Shown here: one piece after another, positions 8,150-18,600 of the stretch | How the letters are laid out: every line of letters starts with the position of its first letter | How positions within the stretch are numbered: the stretch's first letter is position 1 | Assembly (NCBI GenBank): GCA_964639505.1 | Contig: CAZXDL010000003.1 | Location: 1 to 64,000, forward strand | Direction: 5' to 3' | Length of the DNA stretch: 64,000 bases | From: CAZXDL01 sp964639505 | GTDB lineage: Bacteria > Patescibacteriota > Saccharimonadia > Saccharimonadales > UBA4665 | Position numbers and translations under genes: made by a program | Notes under the pieces: generated by a model | Databases searched by the model: none | The model's input: the letters and a program-made list of their open reading frames with translations, nothing else | What the model was told of the DNA's origin: nothing

Positions 8150-8155
8150 ACTATA
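8150..8155 (-). promoter_or_regulatory. -10 element of pilA
   Basis: TATAGT on the minus strand, about 22 nt before the ATG, followed by a leader carrying AAAGGGG at the right spacing. This would let pilA be transcribed apart from the assembly genes. No convincing -35 hexamer was found. Confidence 0.45.
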
Positions 8156-8227
8156 TTAATGGTTATGGTTTGATCATACGGTTTGACTACTAAAAAAGCA
8201 AGCCGTTAAAGCGAACTTATCCACAGC

Positions 8228-8746
8228 TTAGAGTTGTAGACATTTCGATCCGTTGACTGCCCCGCCTGTCTCAATTCCGTACACGGCAACAATGTCTCTA
8301 TAGCCAGCCCCTGTCGTCGTTGTTGTGCCGGGTGTAGTTGGATCGCATTTCCTATAGTTATAGATAAGCATGGTCTCGGTATCAGTGTTTGATTCTCCCC
8401 CACCACCTCCGCCGGAAGTTTGGGGGAGTATACCTATACCAGGCCCTCCAGGTGCCGAACCAAAAGATAAGTTAGGCTCGTAATATGCCAGTTTGACTCG
8501 TTGCGATGTCAAGAAAGCACCATCACTTGCTGCAGGAAATCTACCTGAGTTGTTGAGTGCGAACGACGATACGGCATCAAGGACATTGCTAACATCTTGT
8601 TTGCGCTGGTTGTTGCGGCTGTTTCTTAATAGTGATGGGATTGCCAGTAAAACGACAGACATTATTAAACTCGCGATTGCAAGAACTATAAGCACTTCGA
8701 TGATGGTGAAGCCGTTTTTGTATGATCTGCGAGAGTTATTAGACAT
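8228..8746 (-). CDS. second type IV pilin (pilA-like)
   Basis: 172 aa from the ATG at 8746, which overlaps nothing. A longer frame from 8785 would run into pilC and push the class III leader too far inside. Cleavage follows Gly12, then FTIIEVLIVLAIAS with Glu at +5. A Cys pair near the C-terminus could form a D-loop, and there is a Gly6 stretch followed by Thr runs. It is clearly related to PilA through the helix and on to NSRNNQRKQDVSNVL. It may be an alternative major or a minor pilin. Confidence 0.8.
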   Translation of the reverse strand: MSNNSRRSYKNGFTIIEVLIVLAIASLIMSVVLLAIPSLLRNSRNNQRKQDVSNVLDAVSSFALNNSGRFPAASDGAFLTSQRVKLAYYEPNLSFGSAPGGPGIGILPQTSGGGGGGESNTDTETMLIYNYRKCDPTTPGTTTTTGAGYRDIVAVYGIETGGAVNGSKCLQL

Positions 8747-8750
8747 GCGC

Positions 8751-9971
8751 CTAACCCGAACCGGTGAAGCCGGTCTGATTAACAAGGCCGTAAATTGGCA
8801 ACAATATAGCGGCTACGATTGTGATCGCCATAATACCCATGACAACCATCATGACTGGCTCGATAATCGTGCTGATGTTTTTGATTTCATTGTCGACTTC
8901 TTTTTCATAATAGTCAGCGACTTTGGCCATCATGGTTTCCATTGCGCCGGATTGTTCACCGATGCTCAGCATATTTGGTACTAATTCTAAGAAGTTAGGG
9001 TCATCTTTGATGGACTCAGATAGAGACTTGCCACCTTTAACTTTTTCTGCTGCTTTTTGCAGTGAGTGTTGGATATGCACGTTATCAACCGCTTCTCCAG
9101 TGATATCTAGCACCTGTAGCAGCGGCACACCGCTGGCTACTAAAGTTGTACCGGTGCGAGCAAAACGAGCCATGTACATTTTCATATAAAGCTTACCGAT
9201 CGGCCAAGCATGCATCTTTGCGCTATCGATGACCGAGCGACCACCGAGGGTCCGCGCCCATCTCGTTGATGCGAAAGCTCCGACAACAATTAATATGATA
9301 ACGATCCAGTAGAAGTGAGTTAGGAACTTTGATACCGCCAACAACACTCGAGTAAGAATTGGCAGCTCAACACCACCCGGCAAACCGGCATAGATACTCT
9401 GCACCTGAGGCAGAACTTTTACTATCATAAATGTACCAACGCAGAGCATGACCACCAAGACGATTAGCGGATAAATCATCGCACCACGGACTTTGGCAAT
9501 GATATCAGCGTCTTTTTCTTGCTGCACGGCGAGGCGCTCTAGACCAGCATCAAGCGTACCAGAGGCTTCTCCAGCCGCAACTAGGCTTATATAAACTCGA
9601 TTAAACACATCTGGATGCTTAGCTAAGGCGTCACTAAACGATGAGCCAGCCTCAACATCACTAATCACCTGACTTATCATTACCTTAAAGGCCTTGTTTG
9701 AGGTTTGAGCAGCGACGCTTCGAAGTGCCTGCACCAGAGGCAAGCCAGCATTGATCAATGTGGATAGTTGACGGCTAAATAGAATCTTATCTTTGCTTTT
9801 TACGCGGTGAAAGCCAAAGCGTCTGCCACCTCTTTCGGCTTTAATATCCAGGGGAGTCAGGCCTTGTGCCTTAATTAGCTTGGAGGCGGCCTGTTGATTG
9901 TCGGCTTCAACAATACCTTTGGTTTTTTGGCCGGTTTTTGCGTTTTTTGCCGTGTAGCTATAGCTGAGCAT
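8751..9971 (-). CDS. pilC: type IV pilus inner-membrane platform protein
   Basis: 406 aa, normal length for PilC/GspF. It begins with the characteristic MLSYSYTAKNAKTGQKTKG, followed by two T2SSF domains (about 67-190 and 270-395) and three transmembrane helices. PilC sits in the cytoplasmic membrane and couples the PilB and PilT motors to pilin insertion and removal. It starts 9 nt after pilT. Confidence 0.95.
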   Translation of the reverse strand: MLSYSYTAKNAKTGQKTKGIVEADNQQAASKLIKAQGLTPLDIKAERGGRRFGFHRVKSKDKILFSRQLSTLINAGLPLVQALRSVAAQTSNKAFKVMISQVISDVEAGSSFSDALAKHPDVFNRVYISLVAAGEASGTLDAGLERLAVQQEKDADIIAKVRGAMIYPLIVLVVMLCVGTFMIVKVLPQVQSIYAGLPGGVELPILTRVLLAVSKFLTHFYWIVIILIVVGAFASTRWARTLGGRSVIDSAKMHAWPIGKLYMKMYMARFARTGTTLVASGVPLLQVLDITGEAVDNVHIQHSLQKAAEKVKGGKSLSESIKDDPNFLELVPNMLSIGEQSGAMETMMAKVADYYEKEVDNEIKNISTIIEPVMMVVMGIMAITIVAAILLPIYGLVNQTGFTGSG

Positions 9972-9980
9972 TTTGGAGTG

Positions 9981-11054
9981 TTAACCTCTCATTAGCCTGT
10001 CTAACTCATCGAGGTCAACCGCATAATTTCGGGCCTCGTCGTAGGTTATCGTGCCAGCGTGGATTAATTTGACTAGTGTTTTGTCCATAGACTGCATGCC
10101 AAACTCGGCGCCAGTCTGGATGACTGCTTCGAGCTGGTGGCTTTTGCCTTCGCGGATGATGTTGCGGACAGCTGGAGTTGCCACCAATATTTCGGCTGCT
10201 GCAACTCGCCCACCACCAATTGTTGGTATAAGGCGTTGCGAAACAATAGCCATCAATATGTTTGATAACTGAGCACGAATCTGGGGCTGTTGGTGCGGCG
10301 GGAAAACGTCGATCATACGATCTACCGATTGAGCTGCGCTGTTGGTATGCAGCGTTGCGAAAACCAAGTGGCCGGTTTCTGCAATGGTGATCGCGCTGGC
10401 AATGGTTTCAAGATCGCGCATCTCACCAATCAACACGACATCAGGGTCTTCACGGAGCGCACTTCTCAGCGCTGCACTAAATGAATACGTATCATAGTGG
10501 ACTTCGCGCTGTACCACGACCGATTTTTGCGATTTATGGGTGTACTCGATCGGGTCTTCGATGGTAATGATGTGCTTGGCTTCTTCTTGGTTAATCTTGT
10601 GGACCATTGAAGCCAATGAAGTCGATTTACCAGAGCCAGTTGGGCCAGTCACCAGCACCAAACCGCGCGGGAATTGCGAGAATTTGTTAACGATATCAGG
10701 CAGACCAAGCTGCTCGATAGTCAAAATTTCATTTGGGATAAGTCGAAGTGCGGCTGCCATATTGCCACGCTCATGAAAGGCGTTAACGCGAAAACGACCT
10801 AGGTCGCCGTAGGCAAAACTGAAGTCAAATTCTTTATCTTTAAGTAGAATCTGCTTCTGGTCTTCGTCTAAAATCGCAAATATCAGAGCTTCAATAGATT
10901 GAGGTGTCAGCGCGTCCGTGCCGGTTACTGGAACTAACGCACCGTCAACACGGAGCATTGGCGGCAAAGTCACTTGTAAGTGAAGGTCAGAGGCTTTCTT
11001 TTTTACGACTTCATCGAGTAGTACTTCAATTCTTGGTTGTCCCGACGTGCTCAT
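9981..11054 (-). CDS. pilT: pilus retraction ATPase
   Basis: 357 aa, the usual PilT length. Walker A GPTGSGKST, Asp box with GEMRDLETI, His box TLHTNSAAQ. The PilT-specific C-terminal helix AVRNIIREGKSHQLEAV separates it from PilB. As a cytoplasmic hexamer it depolymerises pili, so the pili should be retractable and could pull the cell toward a surface or host. An AAGGGTGG ribosome site lies before the ATG. Confidence 0.96.
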   Translation of the reverse strand: MSTSGQPRIEVLLDEVVKKKASDLHLQVTLPPMLRVDGALVPVTGTDALTPQSIEALIFAILDEDQKQILLKDKEFDFSFAYGDLGRFRVNAFHERGNMAAALRLIPNEILTIEQLGLPDIVNKFSQFPRGLVLVTGPTGSGKSTSLASMVHKINQEEAKHIITIEDPIEYTHKSQKSVVVQREVHYDTYSFSAALRSALREDPDVVLIGEMRDLETIASAITIAETGHLVFATLHTNSAAQSVDRMIDVFPPHQQPQIRAQLSNILMAIVSQRLIPTIGGGRVAAAEILVATPAVRNIIREGKSHQLEAVIQTGAEFGMQSMDKTLVKLIHAGTITYDEARNYAVDLDELDRLMRG

Positions 11055-11072
11055 GTTTCCACCCTTTTCTGT

Positions 11073-12899
11073 TTACGCATTATCTTCGGCCGCCACGCGA
11101 TTTACTTCTGCTAATGTAGTCTTTCCATCTAAAGCTTTTAGATAGCCATCCATCCGCATGTTTATCATGCCTTCGGCTTCAGCAGCCTGCTCGATTTGCG
11201 TGCTGGTTGCCCGCTTCATGATTAGCGCTTGGATAGCTTCCGATATTTCAAAGACCTCGTACAGCCCCATTCGCCCCTTAAATCCGCCGGGTGTTTCCGG
11301 GCTGTCCGTGCCTTTAAATAAAGTATAAGCGCTTTCGGTGCTCAGGGGCAAGCTTTTATAACCCAGATCTTTGGCATACGCCGGCATTTTGTCGGCTGAA
11401 GGCGGCAGATATTTGCCTAAGGTCGCTTTAATAGCCTCTGTCTCGGGCGCTGAGGACTTATAGGGCTGTTTGGTATCATCGGCTATCCGACGCACCAGTC
11501 TCTGGCCAATCACCGTATGTACCGTGCTGGCGATCAAAAACGGCTCTACGCCCATATCAAGCAGACGGGGCAAGATACCGGCCGCACTGTTGGTGTGCAG
11601 CGTGCTAAACACTAGGTGGCCGGTTAGAGCAGCCTGCACGGCCAGCTGGGCTGTTTCTTTGTCGCGAATCTCACCGACCATAACGACGTCAGGATCTTGA
11701 CGTAAGATACTTCTTAAACCAGTCGCAAAGGTCAGACCGACTTCAGAATTAACCTGTATCTGATTAATGCCGTCCATTTTGTACTCAACGGGGTCTTCGA
11801 GCGTCACGATATTGATCGAATCGTCTTTAATTTCTTGGATTAAGGCATAAAGCGAGGTCGATTTACCTGAACCGGTTGGTCCACTAGTCAGTATCATGCC
11901 GTTAGGTCGCTGAACGCCCTTTCGGATAGTGCGCAAGGCTCGGCCAGTATAGCCCATATCTTCGAGCTTAAATGACGTGCCCGTCTTATCGAGTAGACGT
12001 ATGACAACCTGCTCGCCCCACACCACCGGCGCGATCGCGATACGCAGGTCAATGCCCTTGCCGTCTACCATTACGGTGAAGCCGCCATCTTGTGGCGTAC
12101 GATGTTCGTCAATTTTTAAATTAGCAAGGATTTTAATGCGTGAGATGAGTGCTGGCTCGGTGTTTTTAGGCAGACGCATTATTTCTCGCAGGACGCCGTC
12201 GACTCGGCAGCGAATCTTTACTTCTTTTTCGAGCGGTTCGATATGGACATCGCTGGCGCGGTTATGGGCAGCGAACTCCAACACAGCCGACAAAGCTTTG
12301 CTGATCGGCGAGTCTTGCACAATGGTGATACCGGCTTTTTCGGCTTTATCAGCCTTGCCCTTGTTGGCTTTGGCGGCCTTTTCTATGTCTTCAGGTGTCT
12401 CATTACCAACTTGTGTCAGATCCTTTTTAAAGGCCTCGTCCATCTGAGTGCCCAGCTGAGCACTGTACTGCTTTAAAATCTGTCTTATACCGGCTTCGCT
12501 AGCCGCATAGACTTTAAGAGGGCGGCCAATGCGATTGCTTAGGAAGTCAACCGCCTGCACATTGTCAGCATCGAGCATGGCAACTACCAAACGATGTTGC
12601 ATTTCTCCAAGCGGCACTGCCATATAGCGCTCGGCGATGTCTCGGGGCAGTAATTTCAAGACATCAGGGTCAACCTTAGCGGCTGTCAGGTTTACATATG
12701 GCACCTTAGTGATAGTCGCGTTGGCTTTGGTCAGCTGCTCATCGGTAATATATTTATTTTTGACCAAGAAACCTATTAGCGGTTCTTTTTTTTCTTCGGC
12801 CAATTTTTTGGCTTCGGCTAACTTTTCCTCGGTCAGCATGCCTCCAGCAACAAGGGTTTCTTCAACCTTTTGCTCGGTTTTAGCCGATAAGACACTCAT
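11073..12899 (-). CDS. pilB: pilus extension ATPase
   Basis: 608 aa. An N-terminal MshEN-type domain (about 1-150) precedes the GspE/PilB ATPase with Walker A GPTGSGKST, Walker B region GEIRDKETAQ and TLHTNSAAG. It powers pilus assembly from the cytoplasm. The tetracysteine zinc motif that normally follows RLVRR is absent: here the sequence is RRIADDTKQPYKSS and later GTDSPETPGGFKGR, with no cysteines. Its start overlaps the preceding small gene by 4 bp (ATGA). Confidence 0.95.
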   Translation of the reverse strand: MSVLSAKTEQKVEETLVAGGMLTEEKLAEAKKLAEEKKEPLIGFLVKNKYITDEQLTKANATITKVPYVNLTAAKVDPDVLKLLPRDIAERYMAVPLGEMQHRLVVAMLDADNVQAVDFLSNRIGRPLKVYAASEAGIRQILKQYSAQLGTQMDEAFKKDLTQVGNETPEDIEKAAKANKGKADKAEKAGITIVQDSPISKALSAVLEFAAHNRASDVHIEPLEKEVKIRCRVDGVLREIMRLPKNTEPALISRIKILANLKIDEHRTPQDGGFTVMVDGKGIDLRIAIAPVVWGEQVVIRLLDKTGTSFKLEDMGYTGRALRTIRKGVQRPNGMILTSGPTGSGKSTSLYALIQEIKDDSINIVTLEDPVEYKMDGINQIQVNSEVGLTFATGLRSILRQDPDVVMVGEIRDKETAQLAVQAALTGHLVFSTLHTNSAAGILPRLLDMGVEPFLIASTVHTVIGQRLVRRIADDTKQPYKSSAPETEAIKATLGKYLPPSADKMPAYAKDLGYKSLPLSTESAYTLFKGTDSPETPGGFKGRMGLYEVFEISEAIQALIMKRATSTQIEQAAEAEGMINMRMDGYLKALDGKTTLAEVNRVAAEDNA

Positions 12900-13150
12900 T
12901 GTTTATTGTCTTTAAATGGATCCGGGTTAGCATCTACGCCAATCTGAATTTGCTGTGTCGGATTGATTGAATTGCTGTTGAAGTAGTGTGGGTCAGGCGG
13001 TAATTTAAATGTCGCGGAGATTTCTTGCACCTGTTCGACTTCTTGCTGCCGGTTTTTAGGCGGCACGATCAGGTATTTTGAAACTATTACTGACGTGATA
13101 ACTCCAAAAAACACAATCAGGATGATTAGGGCGATATCTTTTTGCTTCAT
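12896..13150 (-). CDS. small single-pass membrane protein of the pilus operon
   Basis: 84 aa: one transmembrane helix at about 6-27, then a polar Pro/Asn/Gln-rich tail that should be outside the membrane. It overlaps pilO and pilB by 4 bp on each side, so it is translationally coupled to both. Position between pilO and pilB corresponds to pilP in Gram-negative operons, but it has no lipobox and no visible homology to PilP. It may stabilise the PilN/PilO complex; that is inference. Confidence 0.65.
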   Translation of the reverse strand: MKQKDIALIILIVFFGVITSVIVSKYLIVPPKNRQQEVEQVQEISATFKLPPDPHYFNSNSINPTQQIQIGVDANPDPFKDNKQ

Positions 13151-13824
13151 TTGATTACCTTCTTGGTTATACTTACATCCTTAGCCGGCTGGAAATAGGT
13201 GTGAGCATTGACCGTTACAGTCATGCTATTGCCACCACCGCTAACTTCTATCGTGTCGATTTGAATTGGCCTAATTGAACGCTCCAGACTGCTGATCAAA
13301 GCTTTTACGCTGGTATAGTTAGCATCTTTAACTGCGAACGCAAAAGGTATCGGCACAGCTTTTGGAGTGGCTTGTGCTTTGGTTTTTTGCTGATTAACTT
13401 CGTCGTCCGTGCCAGTGATGCTCGACAGCTTCAGATTGCTGGCGTTGACTAGTTTCTCAATGCTCGAAGTTAATGCTGGGAAGTCGTATGAGCTAGGCAA
13501 TGCATCTAATATAATCTTGGCGTTACTGCCGTCTTTTTCACCTGCCGCGCCCGGCACCCCGCCGATAACATTCGGCGTCGCTTTATTAAAAGTATTGTAC
13601 GAAACGGCTAATTTGTTGTAGGTATCAATGTTTTTCTTAAGGGTGCTGTTGGCGAGCTCCTTAGCTGAAATAATCCGTGATTGATAGCTGTTTTGACTCC
13701 AGACAGCTTTAGCAGCAAACAAGCAAAATACTGAGACAAATGAGGCTACACCGAGCACGGCCACCATCTGGGCATTAGCGCGGCTAATTGCTACTCGTTT
13801 GGTTGAATTATCTTCTTTTGCCAT
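13147..13824 (-). CDS. pilO: type IV pilus alignment protein PilO-like
   Basis: 225 aa bitopic protein: a short basic N-terminus, a transmembrane helix at about 18-40, a coiled-coil region with NSTLKKNIDTYNKLAV, then a ferredoxin-like domain. With PilN it forms the ring that links cytoplasmic PilM to the envelope part. Overlap with pilN is 1 bp (TAATG). Confidence 0.8.
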   Translation of the reverse strand: MAKEDNSTKRVAISRANAQMVAVLGVASFVSVFCLFAAKAVWSQNSYQSRIISAKELANSTLKKNIDTYNKLAVSYNTFNKATPNVIGGVPGAAGEKDGSNAKIILDALPSSYDFPALTSSIEKLVNASNLKLSSITGTDDEVNQQKTKAQATPKAVPIPFAFAVKDANYTSVKALISSLERSIRPIQIDTIEVSGGGNSMTVTVNAHTYFQPAKDVSITKKVIK

Positions 13825-14531
13825 TAGTTTGCTCCTGCCGCTGGCGCGGGGTTGCCGTTAAATAAGTCGGTTGGGCTATCGGAGTTGGATCGAGTCGTTG
13901 TTGTCTTAGGTACAGTCAAGTTTACCTCTTGAGTTATATCAAAGATATCAGGATTGTATACCAGAGTAATCGTATAAGTCGCCGGTTTATCTTTATTAGC
14001 TGCTGAGCCCGCTGTGCCTATTGCGAAGCTGCTCATCACCACATTGCTGAAGGCATAATCAGGGGCATTTTTAGCATCTGATTTGTACTTAGTGAATTTA
14101 AGTGTGTCGACGTACTTGTTAACATCACTAAGCGCTTTGGTGGTACCGGTTATGCTAATCGTTTTAGCGTTAAAATCAATCGTCATGCTTGTTATGTCAA
14201 TTTGTGCTGGGGTAACTTGGTTTAGATAATCGAATGCGCGCGCCACAGCCGGCTTAGATGCGTGCAGTGCAGTCAAACTATCAAGCTGATTCTGGACGGT
14301 TAATATTTTGCTGATTTCGCGCTTGCCTTTCAGCTCTTTTGAGTAAGTGTCGATGTCATCGTTTAGGTCGCTAATGTGCTTCTTTTGCAGGGCCCCCATG
14401 CTCAACAAAAGCACCAGCAGACCGATTGAAGCGGCCGTAACGATTACCGAAACAGAAATAACCAAACGGCGCTGATTTTCAGCCTTAATGTACTCTTGCT
14501 TTACGTCTGGTAGGAGGTTTAATTGCAGCAT
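13824..14531 (-). CDS. pilN: type IV pilus alignment protein PilN-like
   Basis: 235 aa. The N-terminal motif MLQLNLLPDVKQEY matches the conserved INLLP peptide by which PilN docks into PilM. A transmembrane helix follows at about 24-46, then a coiled coil and a periplasmic-type domain that is extracellular in a monoderm. It overlaps pilM and pilO by 1 bp each. Confidence 0.85.
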   Translation of the reverse strand: MLQLNLLPDVKQEYIKAENQRRLVISVSVIVTAASIGLLVLLLSMGALQKKHISDLNDDIDTYSKELKGKREISKILTVQNQLDSLTALHASKPAVARAFDYLNQVTPAQIDITSMTIDFNAKTISITGTTKALSDVNKYVDTLKFTKYKSDAKNAPDYAFSNVVMSSFAIGTAGSAANKDKPATYTITLVYNPDIFDITQEVNLTVPKTTTTRSNSDSPTDLFNGNPAPAAGAN

Positions 14532-15568
14532 CAGTTACGCTCCGCCAATCCGACCGCAACGCCAAATTGATTAGAAATCGCTAAAAGCTCGTTTTGTCTG
14601 GCCGCGCTAAACGACACGTTGCGCCAAGCATTGCCAATCTCGACGTTGGTAGCAAACTTGTTAGCTAAATACAGAGGAAATTCAGGTATAACAGAAGCGC
14701 CACCGGTTACGATGATGCGAGCAATTTTCATGCCCGCATAGCGAGTTTCAAAGAATTTAATCGATTTCTCGATCTCGACGGTTAAAATATCAACCGTGCC
14801 GCCAATCGCCTGAAATACTTGGCCTTCGAGCTTGTCTTTGCTGAGACCAAACTTAAAGACGAATTGCTCGGCCTGTTTTGGATCAACATTTAGGTTTTGT
14901 GTTGCGGCTTTGGTAATAGCTTCTACTCCGGTCGGGATACTGCGCGTCAGGTGCGGCAAGCCGCCCATCAAAACTACTAAATCAGTCGAATGGCGACCAA
15001 CATCAAGGATAAGCTGTGGTGTATTGTCTGGCACCGCCAAGGCGCGCGACATAGCCAAGTTGTCTGGCTCAAAAGCAATCACGTTTAGCCCGATCGCCTC
15101 CAACATATCGAGGCGATCCTCGACGTATTGATTGGGTACACTGGTAAGCAAGATCTCAACTTTAGTCTTGTCGGTAGGAGAATCACCCATCAAAGCCCAG
15201 TCAATTTTTGATTCACCAAGCGGTGTTGGTATAAGAGCATCGGCCTGCAAAGGTATGGATTTGGCGAGTTCGCTCGGTGAAAGCCGGTCTACCTCAGCCA
15301 CAGTCGTAAACACACGGCTTGATGGAATTCCAACCGCCACATTACTAGTCGATACTCTCGCCTGACTGACAAGCTGAGCGATCGCCTGACCTAACTTTTG
15401 CTGGTCGGCTTTTGATTCACTGATTGCGATATTGCCTTCGATTGGCAGATAGGCGTATTTCACCAAGGCTTTTGCACCGGCGTTACCTCTTAATTCAACC
15501 AATCTAATTGCGGTGCTGCCTATATCTAGGCCAAAGAAGTTACTAGTGCCACCGAGAAGCGAGCTCAT
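14531..15568 (-). CDS. pilM: type IV pilus assembly ATPase-fold protein
   Basis: 345 aa actin/FtsA-like cytoplasmic protein. Nucleotide-binding motifs are FFGLDIGSTAIRLVEL near the start, QLILDVGRHSTDLVVL near residue 190 and RIIVTGGASVIPEF near 285. It binds PilN from the cytoplasm. It opens the pilus assembly operon and has its own TATAAT -10 (15581-15586) and a GGAG ribosome site, with a palindrome over the -35 region. Confidence 0.93.
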   Translation of the reverse strand: MSSLLGGTSNFFGLDIGSTAIRLVELRGNAGAKALVKYAYLPIEGNIAISESKADQQKLGQAIAQLVSQARVSTSNVAVGIPSSRVFTTVAEVDRLSPSELAKSIPLQADALIPTPLGESKIDWALMGDSPTDKTKVEILLTSVPNQYVEDRLDMLEAIGLNVIAFEPDNLAMSRALAVPDNTPQLILDVGRHSTDLVVLMGGLPHLTRSIPTGVEAITKAATQNLNVDPKQAEQFVFKFGLSKDKLEGQVFQAIGGTVDILTVEIEKSIKFFETRYAGMKIARIIVTGGASVIPEFPLYLANKFATNVEIGNAWRNVSFSAARQNELLAISNQFGVAVGLAERN

Positions 15569-15580
15569 AATACAGCTCCG

Positions 15581-15615
15581 ATTATAGCATAAGCACTATC
15601 AGAGAAAGCTCTCTG
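15581..15615 (-). promoter_or_regulatory. pilM operon promoter with overlapping palindrome
   Basis: A perfect TATAAT -10 lies at 15581-15586 on the minus strand. A palindrome, CAGAGA-AAGC-TCTCTG, lies at 15600-15615, where the -35 hexamer would fall (15604-15609). A protein bound there would block RNA polymerase, so it is a candidate operator for the pilus operon. Confidence 0.5.
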
Positions 15616-15697
15616 TCGTGTCTGGGTTGTATTTATCTTGCCCCACCGCATAAATTTTGTTTTCCTTTTGTTTCCTCTAATGGCTAATCTAATTCTA

Positions 15698-18600
15698 TCA
15701 CAATACCGGTGGCAAACTAGTTATCGAGTCGTAAATTATCGCCCCGCCGTTTGGTGGATTAATTGATGGCTGTGCCAAGTAAAATTCTGGACTAAAGTCA
15801 AACACCTCAGCCGCGCAAGTATTCGGACGGCCGGCGGTTGGGAAGTAGCTTTTAGCGCCGGCTCGAGCATTACTACAGCTCACAGGATTTGCCGCAGGTA
15901 GTACCGCTGCCGCTCCCCCGCCACCTGCAATAAACTTCTTGATGCATATATATACTTTTATATTGTTTGTCTGTGTCCAATACGGCACATGCACATCGCT
16001 ATTTTCGTACATTTGATCGCAAAGCCAAGGACCGCCCGCTTGATTTTCTGCCTCTGTTAAATTGTAGGCCGTTCCGATCACAAGACCAGGGTCCGCATCA
16101 GTGCCTAAGTTACTACAGAGGTTATTGTCATTCCAAGTACTCGATGCCGGCTCACCAAGGTTTTGCAAAAACTTCAACATCCCATTTGTGCTTGGGTTAT
16201 CGCCAAATGTCGCGCAAATCATTGGCTTACCGGTTGAATCATTAGGAATGGCGCCAGCATGATCCCATTTAACCTCCACGCTGGCACGATCGGCAGCCTT
16301 TAAGCAAAGATAGTTATCATACCAGTATGACGAGGCCGGTTCAGCTGGCTCATCAACATTTACGCAATCTGCAGCTGTATAGCCTGAGGGCACAAAACTT
16401 GGCGACCATACAGGCCGGTTTTTAACTCCAGGGCTGTCAGGCCCTGCTGGTATAGCTGAGGTGCCGGGAGTTGGTTTTTCATCCCTTAGCGAGCCATAAG
16501 TTCGCATCAAATTTACCTTTCGCGCCACGAAGTTGCCATGCACAGTCAACTGGTTATAGCAGTTGTCGTACAGACTGTTTTGTGCCACTTGGGCACCCGG
16601 CCCAGTTGCACAAGTATAAATCTGGCCTTTGTTGGTTGCCGCACTGGTTGCTTCGGCGATATACAGTCCATCCAAAGTATGCACATTATTGCTGATATAT
16701 ATGTTGCCACCAATTGCCTTTACGACCATGGATGGAACTTTGTCAGGCGTCCAGCCGCCACCTGCCCCGTCGTACTTAATGTCCCCATCAATATAAACAT
16801 CACCGTTTACAAAGATTGATTTATTTTCGGGAGTTGGCGTGTAAGCTAACGTTGTTGCGTGTATTGTCGAGCCACCCGGCAATGTAGTCGTTGTTGCACC
16901 TGTCTTGCTTGGGGGGTCAGCATTATCTATACAATGATCACCGCCATACAGCCCACCCAGCTTAGGATCTGAGCTAATGGGCCAAGCTACACCCTGGTTA
17001 GCAAATGTCAGCTCGAGCGGAGATTTGGTTGGATCAATCTGATGACTGGCAAAGCCTGTTACCTGATTAATGCTTAGTGCTGCAAGATCTGTGCTTGAAC
17101 CTTGACCATATTTAAACTCTGGCAAAACCGAATCATTCCTGTAAAATCCAGACAAAACGCCTGGCGTACTACAGCTACCTGTGCCAACGAAGTTCCCTCC
17201 AGCCGACACTGACCCACCATACACCTTAAAGAACGGTTCATTCTGCACCGTGTCGCACTTATTTGCCGACTTTGTATGTACATCCTCTTTAATTATCACA
17301 CCGTCATTTCTTATGATTCCGCTATAAGGAGTTATCGATATGTTGGTACAGAATTCATTGCCAGCGACATAGCTGCCTGCTGGGATGGCGTAAGAAGCGT
17401 TATAATCTCTGCTAATAAATGTTGTGTACGAAGCAAAGCCACTACCAGTAATGGGATTACCGTCTTTAGTAAGCGAGTTCTGGGCGTTTGCTGTAACGGC
17501 AGGTTTCGTTAGTGTGCCATTCCAACCTGGATAGGCTGGCCTAATGGTATTTAACGCTAGGAAACTATTGGGGTCCTCGTCACTTGGCTGCAGACTCCCG
17601 CTTGCCCCTGGCTCAAGTTCAAAATGCCCACAACCCTGCATCGATCGTAAAATTCTGGTATTTAGACTTGCATCTCCGTCATTATCCACTGCACGTATAT
17701 CAAACGTGTAGTCAAAACCATTCTGCAAAGATGAGATATCAAGTGCGAGATTCTTCAAATCATCTGTGTTTGTGCCGCTTGGGGGTGTAAGTTCAGTAAT
17801 ATTACCGTTTGAATCAGTTGCCCAAACATGCATCTCCAAATTTTTACCCAAATCATCAGGATCATACGCGTGAATGTTTAATTTGCCATCCTCACATACA
17901 GGCGTAGCATCAACAATCGGGGGGTGCCGCCTACAATCTAAATTAGCACCAACCCGATAGTATTGACCTGTATCTGGTAGGGGCTGCTGGGGTATGGTAG
18001 GGCTTCCCCTGGATATTATTAGCTGAAATGACCTGTCAACGTGTTCTGGATTAAAAACAGTTGCAGCATTCCAAGTTTGACCAGGCACATTTGAATTTGT
18101 GTTAAACGGTAAGTTTATAGAAAAATCTCCGTTACCATCGGTGGTATCAGACCCAAGATCGTCTGGATTTACAGGGAGGCCTAGGTTTAGCTCTTGTAGA
18201 GATACAAATACATTTGAGGCTCTTCCAACATAGTTCCCACCAGAATTATATTCTGATACATGGCCGTAAATCCTTCCTGTGCCAGTGTTACGATTACATT
18301 CAGCTAGAAATGTCGCCCTATAATTTCTCCCAACTGGCCTTAAATCTACGGCAAAACAAATTCGGTCAGATTGCTTAACTAGGTGAGTTGCTGTAATTCT
18401 GCTGTTTTCCGCAGGAGTCAGGGGTGAACCCGGTCCAATATATGGCGCAGATGAATTAGCTGGACTTGAATCAGGGAACCATTTAATGTCATTACCGAAA
18501 CGTATTGCAAGATTTCCTCGGATACATATACTATCGCTCGTCAGTTCATCGCCAAGCCTTAAATTAAACGAGTAGGATTTAGTAGTTTTAGCATCATCCC

